Part shown: positions 9,149 through 18,745 of the stretch, in pieces | How the letters are laid out: each line of letters starts with the position of its first letter | Position numbering within the stretch: position 1 is the first letter of the stretch | NCBI GenBank assembly: GCA_002179805.1 | Contig: NAVB01003015.1 | Span: 1-21,621, forward strand | Length of the DNA: 21,621 nt | Reading direction: 5' to 3' | DNA from: Acanthamoeba lenticulata | Taxonomy: Eukaryota > Discosea > Longamoebia > Acanthamoebidae | Position numbers and translations under genes: made by a program | Notes under the pieces: generated by a model | Told to the model about the DNA's origin: nothing | Databases searched by the model: none | Seen by the model: only the letters and a program-made list of their open reading frames with translations

Positions 9149-10653
9149 ATGGACTTGGAAGGATCCTGCACGGCTGTCCACAACAGGAAGCGCGGGATGG
9201 ACGACCGGCGACCACTGAGTGCGGCGGTAGACCGCGTGCGGGCGAAGGTGGACTTAAAAGCGGCGCGTCGCCGCCTGGTCGCCTTGGCGGTGCTGGGGGC
9301 GGCCACCCTCGGCCTCCTGTTCGTCTACTACATCCAGTACACCGCTTCGTACCGCATCCAGCCCCTGGCGCAACGAAGCAGCACAGAACATGACCAACAG
9401 CCGCCTCAGCAACCGCAGCAGAAAGGGGAGGACGAGGAGGAAGAGGAGCCACATCCTCAGGAGCCGGACGGACTGGTCGGCTCACCCCCGGGCCCGGGCT
9501 TCCGCCTCAACGAAGACACCTACGAGCGCCTCCTCGTGGTGGATGAAACCGTGGACGGCGCCAAGGAGGGCAGCATCGGACTGGGTAACGGGATCCCCGT
9601 GCGCCGAGCCCGCAACAGGAGCTACGTCCTCCACGTACCGGCCTCTGTGCGGCGCCTCCTCGAGCAGAACGACCGAGCGAACGGCGATCTCGAGCGCGTC
9701 CCGCTTCTCCTCTGCTTCCACGGCATGACCCGGTGCGCCACTCCTGTGTGCCACCTCCTTGTGTTGGTGCTTGGCCGGCAAGCCAACGTGCGAGCGCACA
9801 CCACACGACACCACACGAACAGGACGAGCTGGTACACGGCCCTGAACGAGACGAGCTGGATCCAGCGGGCGGAGAAGGACAAGTTCATCGTCGCCTTCCC
9901 CCAGTCCCTGGGCTTCTTTGACATGTGGGGCGGGCGCACCGGGTGGAACTTGGCCGGCGTCGAGGACGTCATCTACGTGCGCGTACGTGTCCCTGCAATG
10001 ATGGATTGATTGGTTGCAGACGACCTCATATGAGCGTGACACGTTGCAGGAAGTCATCAAGGACATCATGAAGGACTACGGGCGAGTGGTGAAGGAGGAC
10101 CAGGTCTACACCATCGGGCTCAGCAACGGCGGCATCTTCCTCTCCGCCCTCCTGCTCGACCCGCACGTCACGTTTGCCGCGGCGTGCATCTACATGGGCG
10201 GGTGCGTGGTGTCGCCTCTCCTCTTCCAGGGCCGTGGCTTCTGTGCGACACAACGGCCAGAGGGAGGCGGTGAGCTCACTCATCCCGCTCGCGAGCGCGC
10301 GCACTCACACACACACACAGATACGTGGAGGGGCACAACCCGCCCGTGGATGGAACCGAGGCCAAGACGCCGCTGTTGATCGTGGTCGGCTCGGCCGACC
10401 GGATGCAGGTCTACGCCGAGGCCGCCCAGAGCGTGTTCAAGGAGGCCGGCCACCACGTCGAGTTTGGTACCATACAGCCCCCCCCCCCAAAACTCTCGCT
10501 TCTGGGCTGGGTTGCTGACTGGCCGGATGACCTTTCGTCGGGTCTTTCCTCTCGCTCGTCCCTTCAGAGCTGGTGGACGGGATGGGCCACGAATACCGGA
10601 AGAACCTGGAGGACGGCATCTGGGCCTTCTTCTCCAAGTTTGGCCCGGGCTGA
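9149..10653 (+). CDS. Type II membrane-anchored esterase, PHB depolymerase/LpqC-like
   Basis: Alpha/beta-hydrolase of the COG3509 type (polyhydroxybutyrate depolymerase, feruloyl or acetylxylan esterase), hydrolysing ester bonds; the real substrate is unknown. Exons 9149-9732, 9823-9982, 10050-10201, 10321-10466 and 10568-10653 join in phase to 375 residues. Seen: a basic N-terminus, one hydrophobic segment at 43-62 (signal anchor, catalytic part lumenal or outside), a Pro/Gln/Glu linker at about 75-108, strand PLLLCFHGMT (oxyanion region), nucleophile Ser273 in YTIGLSNGG, acid Asp325 in VVGSADRM, and His355 in VDGMGHEY. The triad is complete. The acceptor at 10049 is preferred over 10019 because it yields DVIYVREVIKDI, the family pattern. 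ATG 9149 is used; Met17 is an alternative. Secretory-pathway or surface location fits a phagotroph digesting polymers (inference). Confidence 0.85.
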
Positions 10654-10843
10654 CGACGGGGAAGAGAGAGGTCTCTCGCGAGACGAAAGAGGCGTTGTTG
10701 TTGTTATCGTGTTTCTGTTATTCGCTCTCTCGATAATGATAAAAATGAGGTACATCTCACTACTGGAGGCACACGACGTCGTCCTCCATCTCCTCGCTCG
10801 GCGATTGCATCGTGTCCGCCCGACCGCTGCTGCTATCAGCCTT

Positions 10844-13800
10844 CTACAAAAGCAGAAGAACGACACACCAGACCACCACCAGGTCAGTCGCAGGCGACAC
10901 GAAAGGACCACACAAAAGGCGTGGCCGTACCGAAAAGCAGGGCGCCGAGAGACTGAGGGACTTGCTGTGTCGCGGCCGGTGGTCAGGTGGCGGGTAGTGG
11001 GCCCGCGCGAGCAGGGACGACGAGTGGGCGTGCTGGCGCCCGGCATGCCGCGGCGACACACCGGCGTTGGCGGCCGAAGACGACGCTGACGATGACGCCG
11101 TCGTCGCCGGCCGCGGGGTGCCCACCGCGCCAAAGGATGGCGGGGGACCAGCGGCCAGCGGCGACAGAAAGGCCGCCGACGGGTAGGCCGGCGGTGACGA
11201 CGTCGACATGGCGGTCGGTGGCGGTGCCAGGCGGCGCTGCTGGTAGGACGAAGCGGCCGTGGCGGCATTTGCCGCCGTTGTCGTGGTGGACGAGAGCGAG
11301 TAGGGCAGCAGCGACGCAGCGGTGGACAACACCGGAGCGATCATCTGCGGGCGGTAGGGGTGCGGCACCTGGAGCGACGAGTCGTTCATGCCGCCCCCGT
11401 CCTCACCCTCCCACATCTCCACGACCGCCGTCGTGGACTCTGGCGCCTGCGGCGGCTGCGACCGCTCTCGCGGCGTCGGCCGCCTCAGGTCTCGTCGCGT
11501 GAGTGGCGCTGTGAAAGCGTATGAGGTCAGCCACACCTCTCGGCAGCAGGAAAACCAATTGTGGGTTATGACGATGACAATGACGACGCACCAGAAGTCG
11601 GCCGCTTGGGGCGTGGGGTGACGGGTTTCTCGCGTTTCCGCATCTCCAGCTTCTGTTGGTACTGCCGTTGCATTTCCTGCAGACGAGCGCGCATGCACAC
11701 GTTGTCATCCAAAGTCAGCACACCGCCTGCACCCAAGCCCGCTCCTTTCGAATCGGCAGAAAGAGGGACGGACCTTGTGCTTCCGGATCGTCTCGGCGTC
11801 GAGAAAGGGCGAGCAGCCGGGTGGCGCGTCCAGGTTGAGGAACGGCACCGTAGAGCAGCCGTACGAGTCGAACGGAAACTCTTTGTACATGGTTTTGAAC
11901 TGTCCCTGCAAGTTGTTGAAACAAACAAAAACACAACACGACACGACACGACACAACACAAACCCACAGGATCAGACAAAGGCCTGCAGCCAGCTGGCGC
12001 CGCACAGTGTCCGCGCCGGACGGACCTTGAGGTCCTCGACCATGAGGTAGGGCGCGGTGAACGACGGCACCGAGGTGGGCGAAGCCGGCTTGGCCGTGGT
12101 CGTAGTCGTGGTGGTCGTCGTGGGCACAGGCGCAGCCGTCGCGGTCGAGCTCGGAGTGGCGAGCGAGGCCGAGCCCGAGAAACCAGAGGCAAAGGACAGC
12201 GAAGGCACAATAGGCGCTAGCATGACCCCGCCGGTGGTTGCGTGCGGCGCGTCCACCGGCTTGACGGGCCACGACGGCCCCGGCGCCATCGCGTAGCAGC
12301 CCGCGGTCATTTGCCCTGCATGTGCATGTCACGATAAGTTAGTGTTTTCGTGTGGTGTGTGTGCCTTCCTCGGGTTGAACAGCATGAGTTGGTGGTATGG
12401 GCGACGTACGTGGAGCTTGCGGAGAACCGATGGGCGACTCAGCAGTCGTGTGTGCAGATTCGTTTCCTCGTCGCGGCGTGCCATAGCGGGGGCTGGTTGA
12501 CGACGAGGACCCAAAGGGCGAGCAATGCTTCTCGAGCCACGGCGCGAACTCTGCGCCAAAAAGGGGAGAAGTTAAGAAGACGACCAGAAATGAGGAGAAA
12601 GGCGCAGAGGGACGGTACTGTCAATATGATAGATCTTCTTGCCCAGGCGGTAGGCCAGACTGATGACATCTTCGGAAAGCTCCCTGCAACGACGCACAAA
12701 CAAGCAAACAAACTAGCATGAGCCAATTGTTAAATTGTCAAGCCTCCTGGGAGGTGATGTGTACATGTCGTTGGGCTGAGCCTGCGGGTACGGCAACGAA
12801 TGAACCTTCCTCGTCTGTTTGTTGAGTGATGCGTGACAACATACAAAGATAAGTAAATGATTTTTTTTTAGAAAAAAAAACTTAAAACATAAAACAACAA
12901 CAGGAGAGGAAGACGCACCAGCGCGAGCTGAGAGGACTCCTTGCGCTTGGTGGCGCCGGTGGCATGGCGCAGCTGCTCGATGAGTGAGTGCTGCGGCGGG
13001 TAGGCCATGGAGGCGCTGCCCGGAGCGGTGCCCGTGGCTGAGCCGCGAAGCGAGGGCGGATAGGCGCTCATGGCCGACGGCGACGAAGGAGACGATGAGG
13101 CCTGGGGCGGCGGGTAGGACGAGGAGCCAGCGGTCGTCGCGGCCGGGTGGCAGGAGAAGGGCGACGACGGGGACGACGAGAAAGGCGAGTTCGGGGCGAG
13201 TGAGCCGGAAGGGACCGTGAGTGAAGCCAGCGCAGCGGCCGAGGTCATAGGCTGCACTGTGGACGAGGCGGTACTGCTGCTGCTCGGGAGTGCCAGCGAG
13301 GGCGACGAGAGGGCGAGCGCCGACGACGCGATTCCGGACGACGAGGAGGCTGATCCTGACGTGGATGACGAGAGGAGAGAGGTGGAGGAGAATGAGGGCG
13401 AGAGGGCCTGTTGCTGGATCTTGAGCTTCTGTTCGTTTGTGAGGTGGCGCGTGGTGATAAGGTGGGTCACGATGTCTCCATTGAACAGGTCCTCGACCCT
13501 CTGTTATGGTTGCGGGCGATGTGAAGAAGGAGCGCGGAGGTCGGAGGCAGGACGACAAGAACGCGCAGAGGTAGGGATGAACGAGGAGACGTGGAGAGGC
13601 AGGCCGTCAAGGACGCCAGATGAGGAGTTTGCGGATGTATGTCGAGCAGGGGCGATGCAGAACCCGAGGGAAGCAAGAGTAAAAGAGCGGGAGGTGGTGC
13701 GGGATGGCAGTCGGAGGCAATTCCAATAGAGAAAACGGAAATGCACACGAGAGCGCCACGAGCGAGACACGACACGCAGAGACAAGCAGGTCCGGTCGAA

Positions 13801-14340
13801 CGTGCCAGGCGACGGCGTACCAGCACAGCGAAGACGCGTCATGGGAGCAGGCATTGGGGAGGGGGGACACCACGGAAACGAGCAGGGTATGTTAGTTTGA
13901 CAGGCACCCACCGCATTTCCGCACGCCAGCACCTGCGCGAAAATTTGGACAGCGAGCAATGAAACAACCCGCGTTGCTGTTTCACATAAAAATAACAAAG
14001 ATGCGAAAAGAGATCTCGTACAGGGCCAAGATGAAGAGGGAGGGAATGGGGGCAGCTGCAAAAGTCGGGGCACACGAAGGGGGAGGCGTACCGCTGCAAG
14101 TTGCTTAAGCTGCCGCTCGGTGGAAGATTTGCGCGGATCCTCGCTGGACATATCGAGATAGAAGGTGCAGCCCAGCAGCGGGCCAACACTAGTTGTTGTG
14201 GGCTGGGGGTGAAGAATAGCGGGAGAAGATGCATGTGGGGCAAGCGTGGCTGCTGAGCTGCTTCTCACCGTGCGCGTAGACGGGTAGGAGATGGAAGCGA
14301 AATTATGAGGTGCGTAGAGGTCGACGTAATGGGCCTCCAT
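10844..14340 (-). CDS. DBF4: DBF4-type regulatory subunit of Cdc7 kinase, no motif C seen
   Basis: DBF4 binds and activates Cdc7 to phosphorylate MCM helicase at replication origins. Exons (minus): 14340-14092, 13500-12919, 12781-12765, 12683-12619, 12550-12410, 12315-12026, 11905-11774, 11676-11592 and 11508-10844. All phases agree, giving 741 residues. Motif N, a BRCT-like domain, spans about 55-101 (LLGCTFYLD, then RVEDLFNGDIVTHLITTR) with its last part at 284-312 (YRLGKKIYHIDKFAPWLEKH), split by a Ser/Ala/Pro-rich insert of about 170 residues. Motif M is at 440-482 (PYLMVEDLKGQFKTMYKEF ... PGCSPF), the Cdc7-binding segment. A basic stretch (EMRKREKPVTPRPKRP) and a long Ser/Thr/Ala/Pro-rich tail follow. 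The expected C-terminal CCHH zinc finger (motif C) is not visible. The last exon's end is uncertain, since its final residues are hydrophobic and poorly convincing. Confidence 0.8.
12765..12781 (-). other. 17-base micro-exon of the DBF4-like gene
   Basis: The exon GCTCAGCCCAACGACAT is bounded by a CAG acceptor and a GTACAC donor. It enters in phase 0 and leaves in phase 2, so it is needed to connect exon 2 (ends SSQLAL) with exon 4 (MELSEDVISL) in frame. It adds AQPND plus part of a Met codon. Confidence 0.6.
13501..14091 (-). other. Long intron of the DBF4-like gene
   Basis: This 591-base intron is six to nine times longer than the others in the window. It joins LKQLAA to RVEDLFNGD in phase 0, exactly rebuilding the middle of the BRCT-like motif N. 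No additional exon or nested gene was recognised inside it on either strand. Confidence 0.6.
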
Positions 14341-15213
14341 TATGAAGGGAAAAATCGAGGTCGCTGCACTTTCGCAGTATGTGAAAGGCGTCGGAGCTGA
14401 GCTGAAGCCCAAATGTTTTGGAAGCGAGCTGAGTCTGAGAAGCTTCCAAAAATTGGCAGAGATTATTTTAAAGAGAAACGACGATGGGCGTGGTGGTCGG
14501 GGTGCTGGGTTATAGAGCAAGGCGTGGCATGCACTGCAGTTATGAGACGAGGAACCGGCTGGTGGGTGTGCTTTCTCACCGTGTGGGGGGTTGGGTCTAC
14601 GCCCCCGGGGCCTGATACCTTGCTGGTGGGTTGCAAGGCCTCGCCTCCTGTCCTTTCTCCCCCTTCCTTCTTCGCGCGCGTGGCGCTGCTACAGGCACGG
14701 AAACCTGCTCTTGGCGCACGCCTATTTGGGATGACAGTCTGTGGTCATAAAATGCTGAAATTGTCGCCCAAGTTGGGGCGACATGCTTAGAGTTCTTTAA
14801 AAATGTTGTTCTTTGGGCGGTAAGCAACGGGAGCCGAGAGACGCCGCAAGCGGACGACCGGCATCTGGCCGCAACCCGCGATTTACAGCTTCGCTGGAGA
14901 CGGCGTCGCGCTGCGCCGCACATCACCCCTCGTAGTGCAACCACCAACCTCAACAAGCAGCCATTGCAAACATAAAAAGTGAAGAAGGTGGGCGCCTCCC
15001 ACGTCGTGCGGAAATTTCGCTTTCCTACCACCCCCTTCCTGACCGCCACCAAGAAGGAACACGAACTGAATTCCACCCGACCGTCTGGCGGCCACCGCAT
15101 GCGCCCGTGGCGTTGAGCTCAAGCGTTCGCCACGGATGGAGTCCCACTTAAACGACACAACACTGCTGCACCTCACACACGACCACCAGTCAAGCTAGAC
15201 TTGTCAGACAGAC
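14341..15213. promoter_or_regulatory. Divergent intergenic region between DBF4-like and SDR genes
   Basis: About 870 bases without a convincing gene; open frames here are low complexity or lack family features. It should contain the promoters of the DBF4-like gene (-) and the dehydrogenase (+). A TATA-like CATAAAAAG lies near 14970. A perfect 8-bp hairpin is at 14762-14783. No tRNA or known RNA was recognised. Confidence 0.4.
14762..14783. other. Perfect 8-bp hairpin
   Basis: TGTCGCCC (14762-14769) and GGGCGACA (14776-14783) are exact inverted repeats around the six-base loop AAGTTG. No U-run follows on either strand, so a simple RNA polymerase III terminator is not indicated. It could be a palindromic protein site, part of a small RNA, or chance. 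Confidence 0.5.
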
Positions 15214-16312
15214 ATGAGCACGCAAGAGAGAAGGCCCAGCGAGTTTCCGCCCCAGCACCAGGACCGTATGCCCGGTCTGGAGAGCGAGATGGACCCTGAG
15301 CCTAAGTACTCCGCGCCCAACTACAAGGTCGAGTGCGCTTTTTGCCAAGTTAACTGTTGCTCGCTCGCCGCGCTGACCGTGGTAGTTTGTGTGCAGGGAA
15401 GTGGGAAGCTGCAAGACAAGGTGGCGCTCATCACAGGAGGAGACAGCGGCATCGGCCGCAGTGTCGCGATCCTCTATGCGCGCGAAGGTGCCGATGTGGC
15501 GATCGTCTACCTGCCGGAGGAGCAGCAGGTACAGATCCGCTTTTAGGCGCATTCCGACTGGGGGTTGGTCACCCCACAACGAAACCCGATAATGACGGAT
15601 CGCCGTCACACATACAGGACGCCGACAAGACCAAGTCTTTGGTTGAGAAAGAGGGCAGGAGCTGTCTTTGCATCCCGGGAGACATCAAGGACTCCTCGTT
15701 CTGCCAGAACTCTATTGAAGAAACGGTCAAGCGTTTTGGCAAGCTCGACATTTTGGTGTGTTCACGGCAGACCCCTGTGGTGTAGACAACAACATCTGCT
15801 AACTGTGCTTCATCGTGCAGGTCAACAATGCTTCAAGCCAGTACCCCAAGGAAAGCCTTGAGGACATCACGGATGAGCAGTTGGATATCACCTTCCGCAC
15901 CAACATCTACTCCATGTTCTACATGAGCAGATCGGCGCTGAAGTACTTGAAGAAGGGCTCTTGCATCATCAACACCACGTCAGTGCAGAACGCAAAGGGC
16001 AACCCGGTCATGCTGGACTACTCGGCCACGAAGGGCGCCATCACTACCTTCACCTATTCCCTCTCCCAGAACCTTGTCAGCAAGGGCATCCGCGTTAATG
16101 CCGTGGCACCGGGTCCCATCTGGACGCCGCTCATCCCCGGCTCCATGCCAGATGAGAAGGTCAAGCAGTTTGGCCAGCAAGCGCCGATGGGCCGTGCTGG
16201 TCAGCCAGAGGAAGTGGCGCCGTGCTATGTCTTCTTGGCTTCAGAAGCCAGCTCTTCCTACATCACGGGCCAGGTGCTGCACCCGAATGGTGGCTCCGTC
16301 ATCCACGGTTGA
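15214..16312 (+). CDS. Short-chain dehydrogenase/reductase, YghA/glucose dehydrogenase-like
   Basis: Classical SDR that probably reduces aldehydes or oxidises sugars or alcohols with NAD(P); the nearest family I recognise is bacterial YghA-type oxidoreductase and plant glucose/ribitol dehydrogenase-like proteins. Exons 15214-15327, 15397-15528, 15618-15755 and 15821-16312 are all phase 0 and give 291 residues, the family length. Seen: the subfamily N-terminal extension (MPGLESEMDPEPKYSAPNYK) before the Rossmann fold, cofactor motif TGGDSGIG (51-58), VNNAS (129-133), catalytic Asn156, Ser182, Tyr195 and Lys199 (YSATK), the NAVAPGPIWTPLIP loop, and the conserved C-terminus YITGQVLHPNGG. The catalytic tetrad is intact. 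No targeting peptide is evident, so it is probably cytosolic. The start at 15214 fits the family N-terminus. Confidence 0.93.
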
Positions 16313-16394
16313 GCAGCAGAAGAAGGCAGCACTAGTTTTCTTTCATAAATTCTTTTCCCCTCACTTTCTTTTTCTTCGGACGGGTGGCGGAAGG

Positions 16395-17004
16395 ATGGTG
16401 GATGCGGAGCAGAAGAAGGATGAGGGGCTGTTCCATGATCTGTTGAAGGAGGAGCCGGCGGAAACAGGACAAAAGCGGCCTGCTCGTGCCTGGCCACCAC
16501 TCCCTGCTGGCTATTCGCTTCCGTCTGATCCACGTGAACTCAATTGCTTCAATTATCTACAATTGGCTGCACAGTGCGCGAGTACGTATCCTGCATTTTG
16601 GCCCACTTACTGCGCCTTGGTCAAGCACGCACGTTGACATGATTCGCGTTGTTGCTACTGCAGCTCCCTCGTGGTGGCTACGCAACTTTTATCGAGACGG
16701 CACGGTCGGGTTCAACTGTGGAGACCGGTGGGAAAACCTCCAGACGTGCGTGCTGCTCAAGTTTCGCAATTACGAGGACGCCAAGGTGCCGCTCGCTTTC
16801 TTACTTTTGCCCTTCATGGTCAACGAAAAGCGAATGTTCCACCTCCCTCACTCTGTTCTGTTTGGCAAACAGAGAGAACTGCGCGACGTGCGAGAACTGC
16901 GGGAACAGAAGAAGGGTCCACACGTGTGGGAGTTCCGGCAAAGGCCTCCAGCCAACTTCAAGAAGTTCGATTATCCTCCAGATGACCCTCCTGCCGGCGT
17001 GTAG
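16395..17004 (+). CDS. Twin CX9C protein, DUF3128/Emi1/C22orf39-like
   Basis: Small protein resembling DUF3128 (yeast Emi1, human C22orf39). Exons 16395-16581, 16664-16785 and 16873-17004 give 146 residues. Seen: Cys51-x9-Cys61 and Cys81-x9-Cys91, the twin CX9C hairpin of Mia40 substrates in the mitochondrial intermembrane space, with NFYRDGTVGFNCGDRWENLQ between them like the family's YYxxG..C..W pattern. After it come a charged helix (RELRDVRELREQKKG) and HVWEFRQRPPANF, close to the C22orf39 ending. The second intron (16786-16872) is 87 bases with no in-frame stop, so retaining it would insert 29 hydrophobic residues (VPLAFLLLPFMVNEKR...). I favour splicing because it restores the family spacing and the region ends in a pyrimidine-rich CAG. 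ATG 16395 follows the preceding gene by 82 bases. Confidence 0.75.
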
Positions 17005-17257
17005 CAGCGCCATGCTTTATGAAAGTTCGGTAATCACTGTTGTTTAGCTTGGGTGTGTGTTTAATCGCAATGGTGATGCGGCAGAAAGGCAGTGCACCGT
17101 ATGCCTAAGTCCTCAACGTGAATGAGCTGATTGAAGAGTGGGTAGTACATCGAGTAGTCTCTCTTTTGGCCTGAGTCCAGTGCTGTGGGGCGCAATATTT
17201 TCTTTTTGTTTTACTTTTGGCCATTTTCCTTCTTCCAACAAGAACACAAAGCTGAAG

Positions 17258-18745
17258 ATGGACAACCCAACGCAAGAACCGAACACTGAACTTCAAGACG
17301 ACACACCCACGATAAGCCTTGTGCGCGAGCTTAAGGCAGGAACCTTTGCTGGGTTGACCGAGTTGGACCTTACGGGGCGAGGTCTCACTTCATTGCCGTC
17401 AGAGGTGTGCACCTACCTTCCCACCCTCACCAAGCTCAATGCGGCCGGGAACGCCTTGTCGTCCTTGCCCCTGGAGTTCGAGCGCCTTGTTGATTTGCGG
17501 ATCGCCTTCTTCTTGGGCAATCGATTCACCACTGTGCCCGAAGTGCTTGGGCGACTGCCCTCCCTCTTCATGCTCAGCTTCAAGAGCTGCCAGCTGACTC
17601 ACGTGCCTGAAGCGTCGCTCGCGTCTTCGCTTGGTTGGCTCATCCTCACCGACAACCGGCTCACGTCGCTCCCCTCCTCGCTGGGCCGGCTGGCGCACCT
17701 GCGCAAGCTCATGCTGGCCTCCAACCAGCTCACCACCCTGCCCGACATGTCCGGCTGCACGTCGCTCGAGCTCGTGCGGCTGTCCGACAACCAGCTGAGC
17801 GAGGTGCCGCGCAGCCTGCTCACCCTGCCACGCCTGGCCTGGGTGGCCCTGGCCGGCAACGCCATGCCGCCGCGCCACCGGGACCTGAGCCCGCTCGAGC
17901 TGCCGCCGCACCTCACCACGGCTTGGTCCGACGTGACGCTGGGCCGCCAGCTGGGCGACGGGGCATCCGGCATTGTGTACGAAGCCACGCTGCAGGAGTC
18001 CGCGACGGCGCCATTGCCGCGCTCGGTGGCCGTGAAGGTGTTCAAGCCAGCCTCGTCCGACGGCCGCGTGGTGGACGAGGTGGCGGCGGCCTTGGCGCTG
18101 GCGCTGCGGCAGCCGGGCCATGCCAACCTCATTCACACCCACGGATTCATCCAGCACGAGACCAACGACGCGGCCGGGACCCCGCACTCGGCGAGTGCCC
18201 CAGCGCTGATCATGGAGCTCCTCGACCCGACCATGACGCTACTTGGGCGCACTCCCTCGTTCGCCTCGGTCACTCGCGACGTGTATCCGACGAGCGACAA
18301 GACCTTCTCCCTCGGGTTCGTTGTCTCAGTGGCGCGCGGGGTGGCCGCGGCCGTAGCGCACATGCACGCGCATGGGCTGGCGCACGGTGACATCTACGCG
18401 CACAACATCCTCGTGGGCCCGGCTACGATGACCGACGATGCTCCACACCAATCGCAGTGGCGCGTCAAGCTCGGTGACTTGGGTGCAGCCTTCTTCCTTC
18501 CTCCCTCAGGTGAGGAGGACGGACAAGAGGACACGGACTTGTTGCTTAAACGCATCGAGTCTCGCGCTCTCGGGTGCCTGCTTGAGGAGCTTCTCGAGCG
18601 GTGCATCGTTCCACAGGAGGCGGATGGCGAAGATACGCCGTTCGCCCAGCTCTGTCGATCGCGTGATGCTTGCCTTCACCCCGACGTTCGCCAGCGTCCC
18701 GAGGCCAGCGAGTTGGCTTACAGGCTGGCGTTGCTCGGAGCATAG
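17258..18745 (+). CDS. LRR-protein kinase fusion of bacterial-family type, intronless
   Basis: 495 residues in one exon. Residues ~30-205 hold about eight 23-residue leucine-rich repeats (LTKLNAAGNALSSLP, LGWLILTDNRLTSLP, LRKLMLASNQLTTLP). A kinase domain follows directly: Gly loop LGDGASGIVYEA (Gly233, Gly235, Gly238), Lys260 in VAVKVF, a candidate helix-C Glu in VVDEVA, catalytic loop HGDIYAHNIL (Asp378, Asn383) with HGD for HRD, and metal site Asp407 as DLG instead of DFG. All key acidic and basic residues are present, so activity is plausible. The order LRR then kinase, and phrases such as TRDVY and HGDxYAHNIL, match what I remember as 'leucine-rich repeat-containing protein kinase family protein' in proteobacteria. 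No membrane segment or signal peptide, so it is cytosolic. The start at 17258 is the first ATG before polar sequence; the frame stays open upstream to 17138. Confidence 0.85.
   Translation: MDNPTQEPNTELQDDTPTISLVRELKAGTFAGLTELDLTGRGLTSLPSEVCTYLPTLTKLNAAGNALSSLPLEFERLVDLRIAFFLGNRFTTVPEVLGRLPSLFMLSFKSCQLTHVPEASLASSLGWLILTDNRLTSLPSSLGRLAHLRKLMLASNQLTTLPDMSGCTSLELVRLSDNQLSEVPRSLLTLPRLAWVALAGNAMPPRHRDLSPLELPPHLTTAWSDVTLGRQLGDGASGIVYEATLQESATAPLPRSVAVKVFKPASSDGRVVDEVAAALALALRQPGHANLIHTHGFIQHETNDAAGTPHSASAPALIMELLDPTMTLLGRTPSFASVTRDVYPTSDKTFSLGFVVSVARGVAAAVAHMHAHGLAHGDIYAHNILVGPATMTDDAPHQSQWRVKLGDLGAAFFLPPSGEEDGQEDTDLLLKRIESRALGCLLEELLERCIVPQEADGEDTPFAQLCRSRDACLHPDVRQRPEASELAYRLALLGA

Noticed and set aside
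13504..14520. 338-codon minus frame covering the start of the DBF4-like gene
   Set aside because: Only the part from the ATG at 14340 down to 14092 matches motif N. The rest reads through the long intron, and the part above 14340 is promoter or leader sequence.
14680..14820. Possible snoRNA or tRNA around the hairpin
   Set aside because: Boxes resembling C (ATGACA) and D (CTGA) are too close and unpaired at the ends, and there is no cloverleaf or T-loop sequence. Only the hairpin itself is kept.
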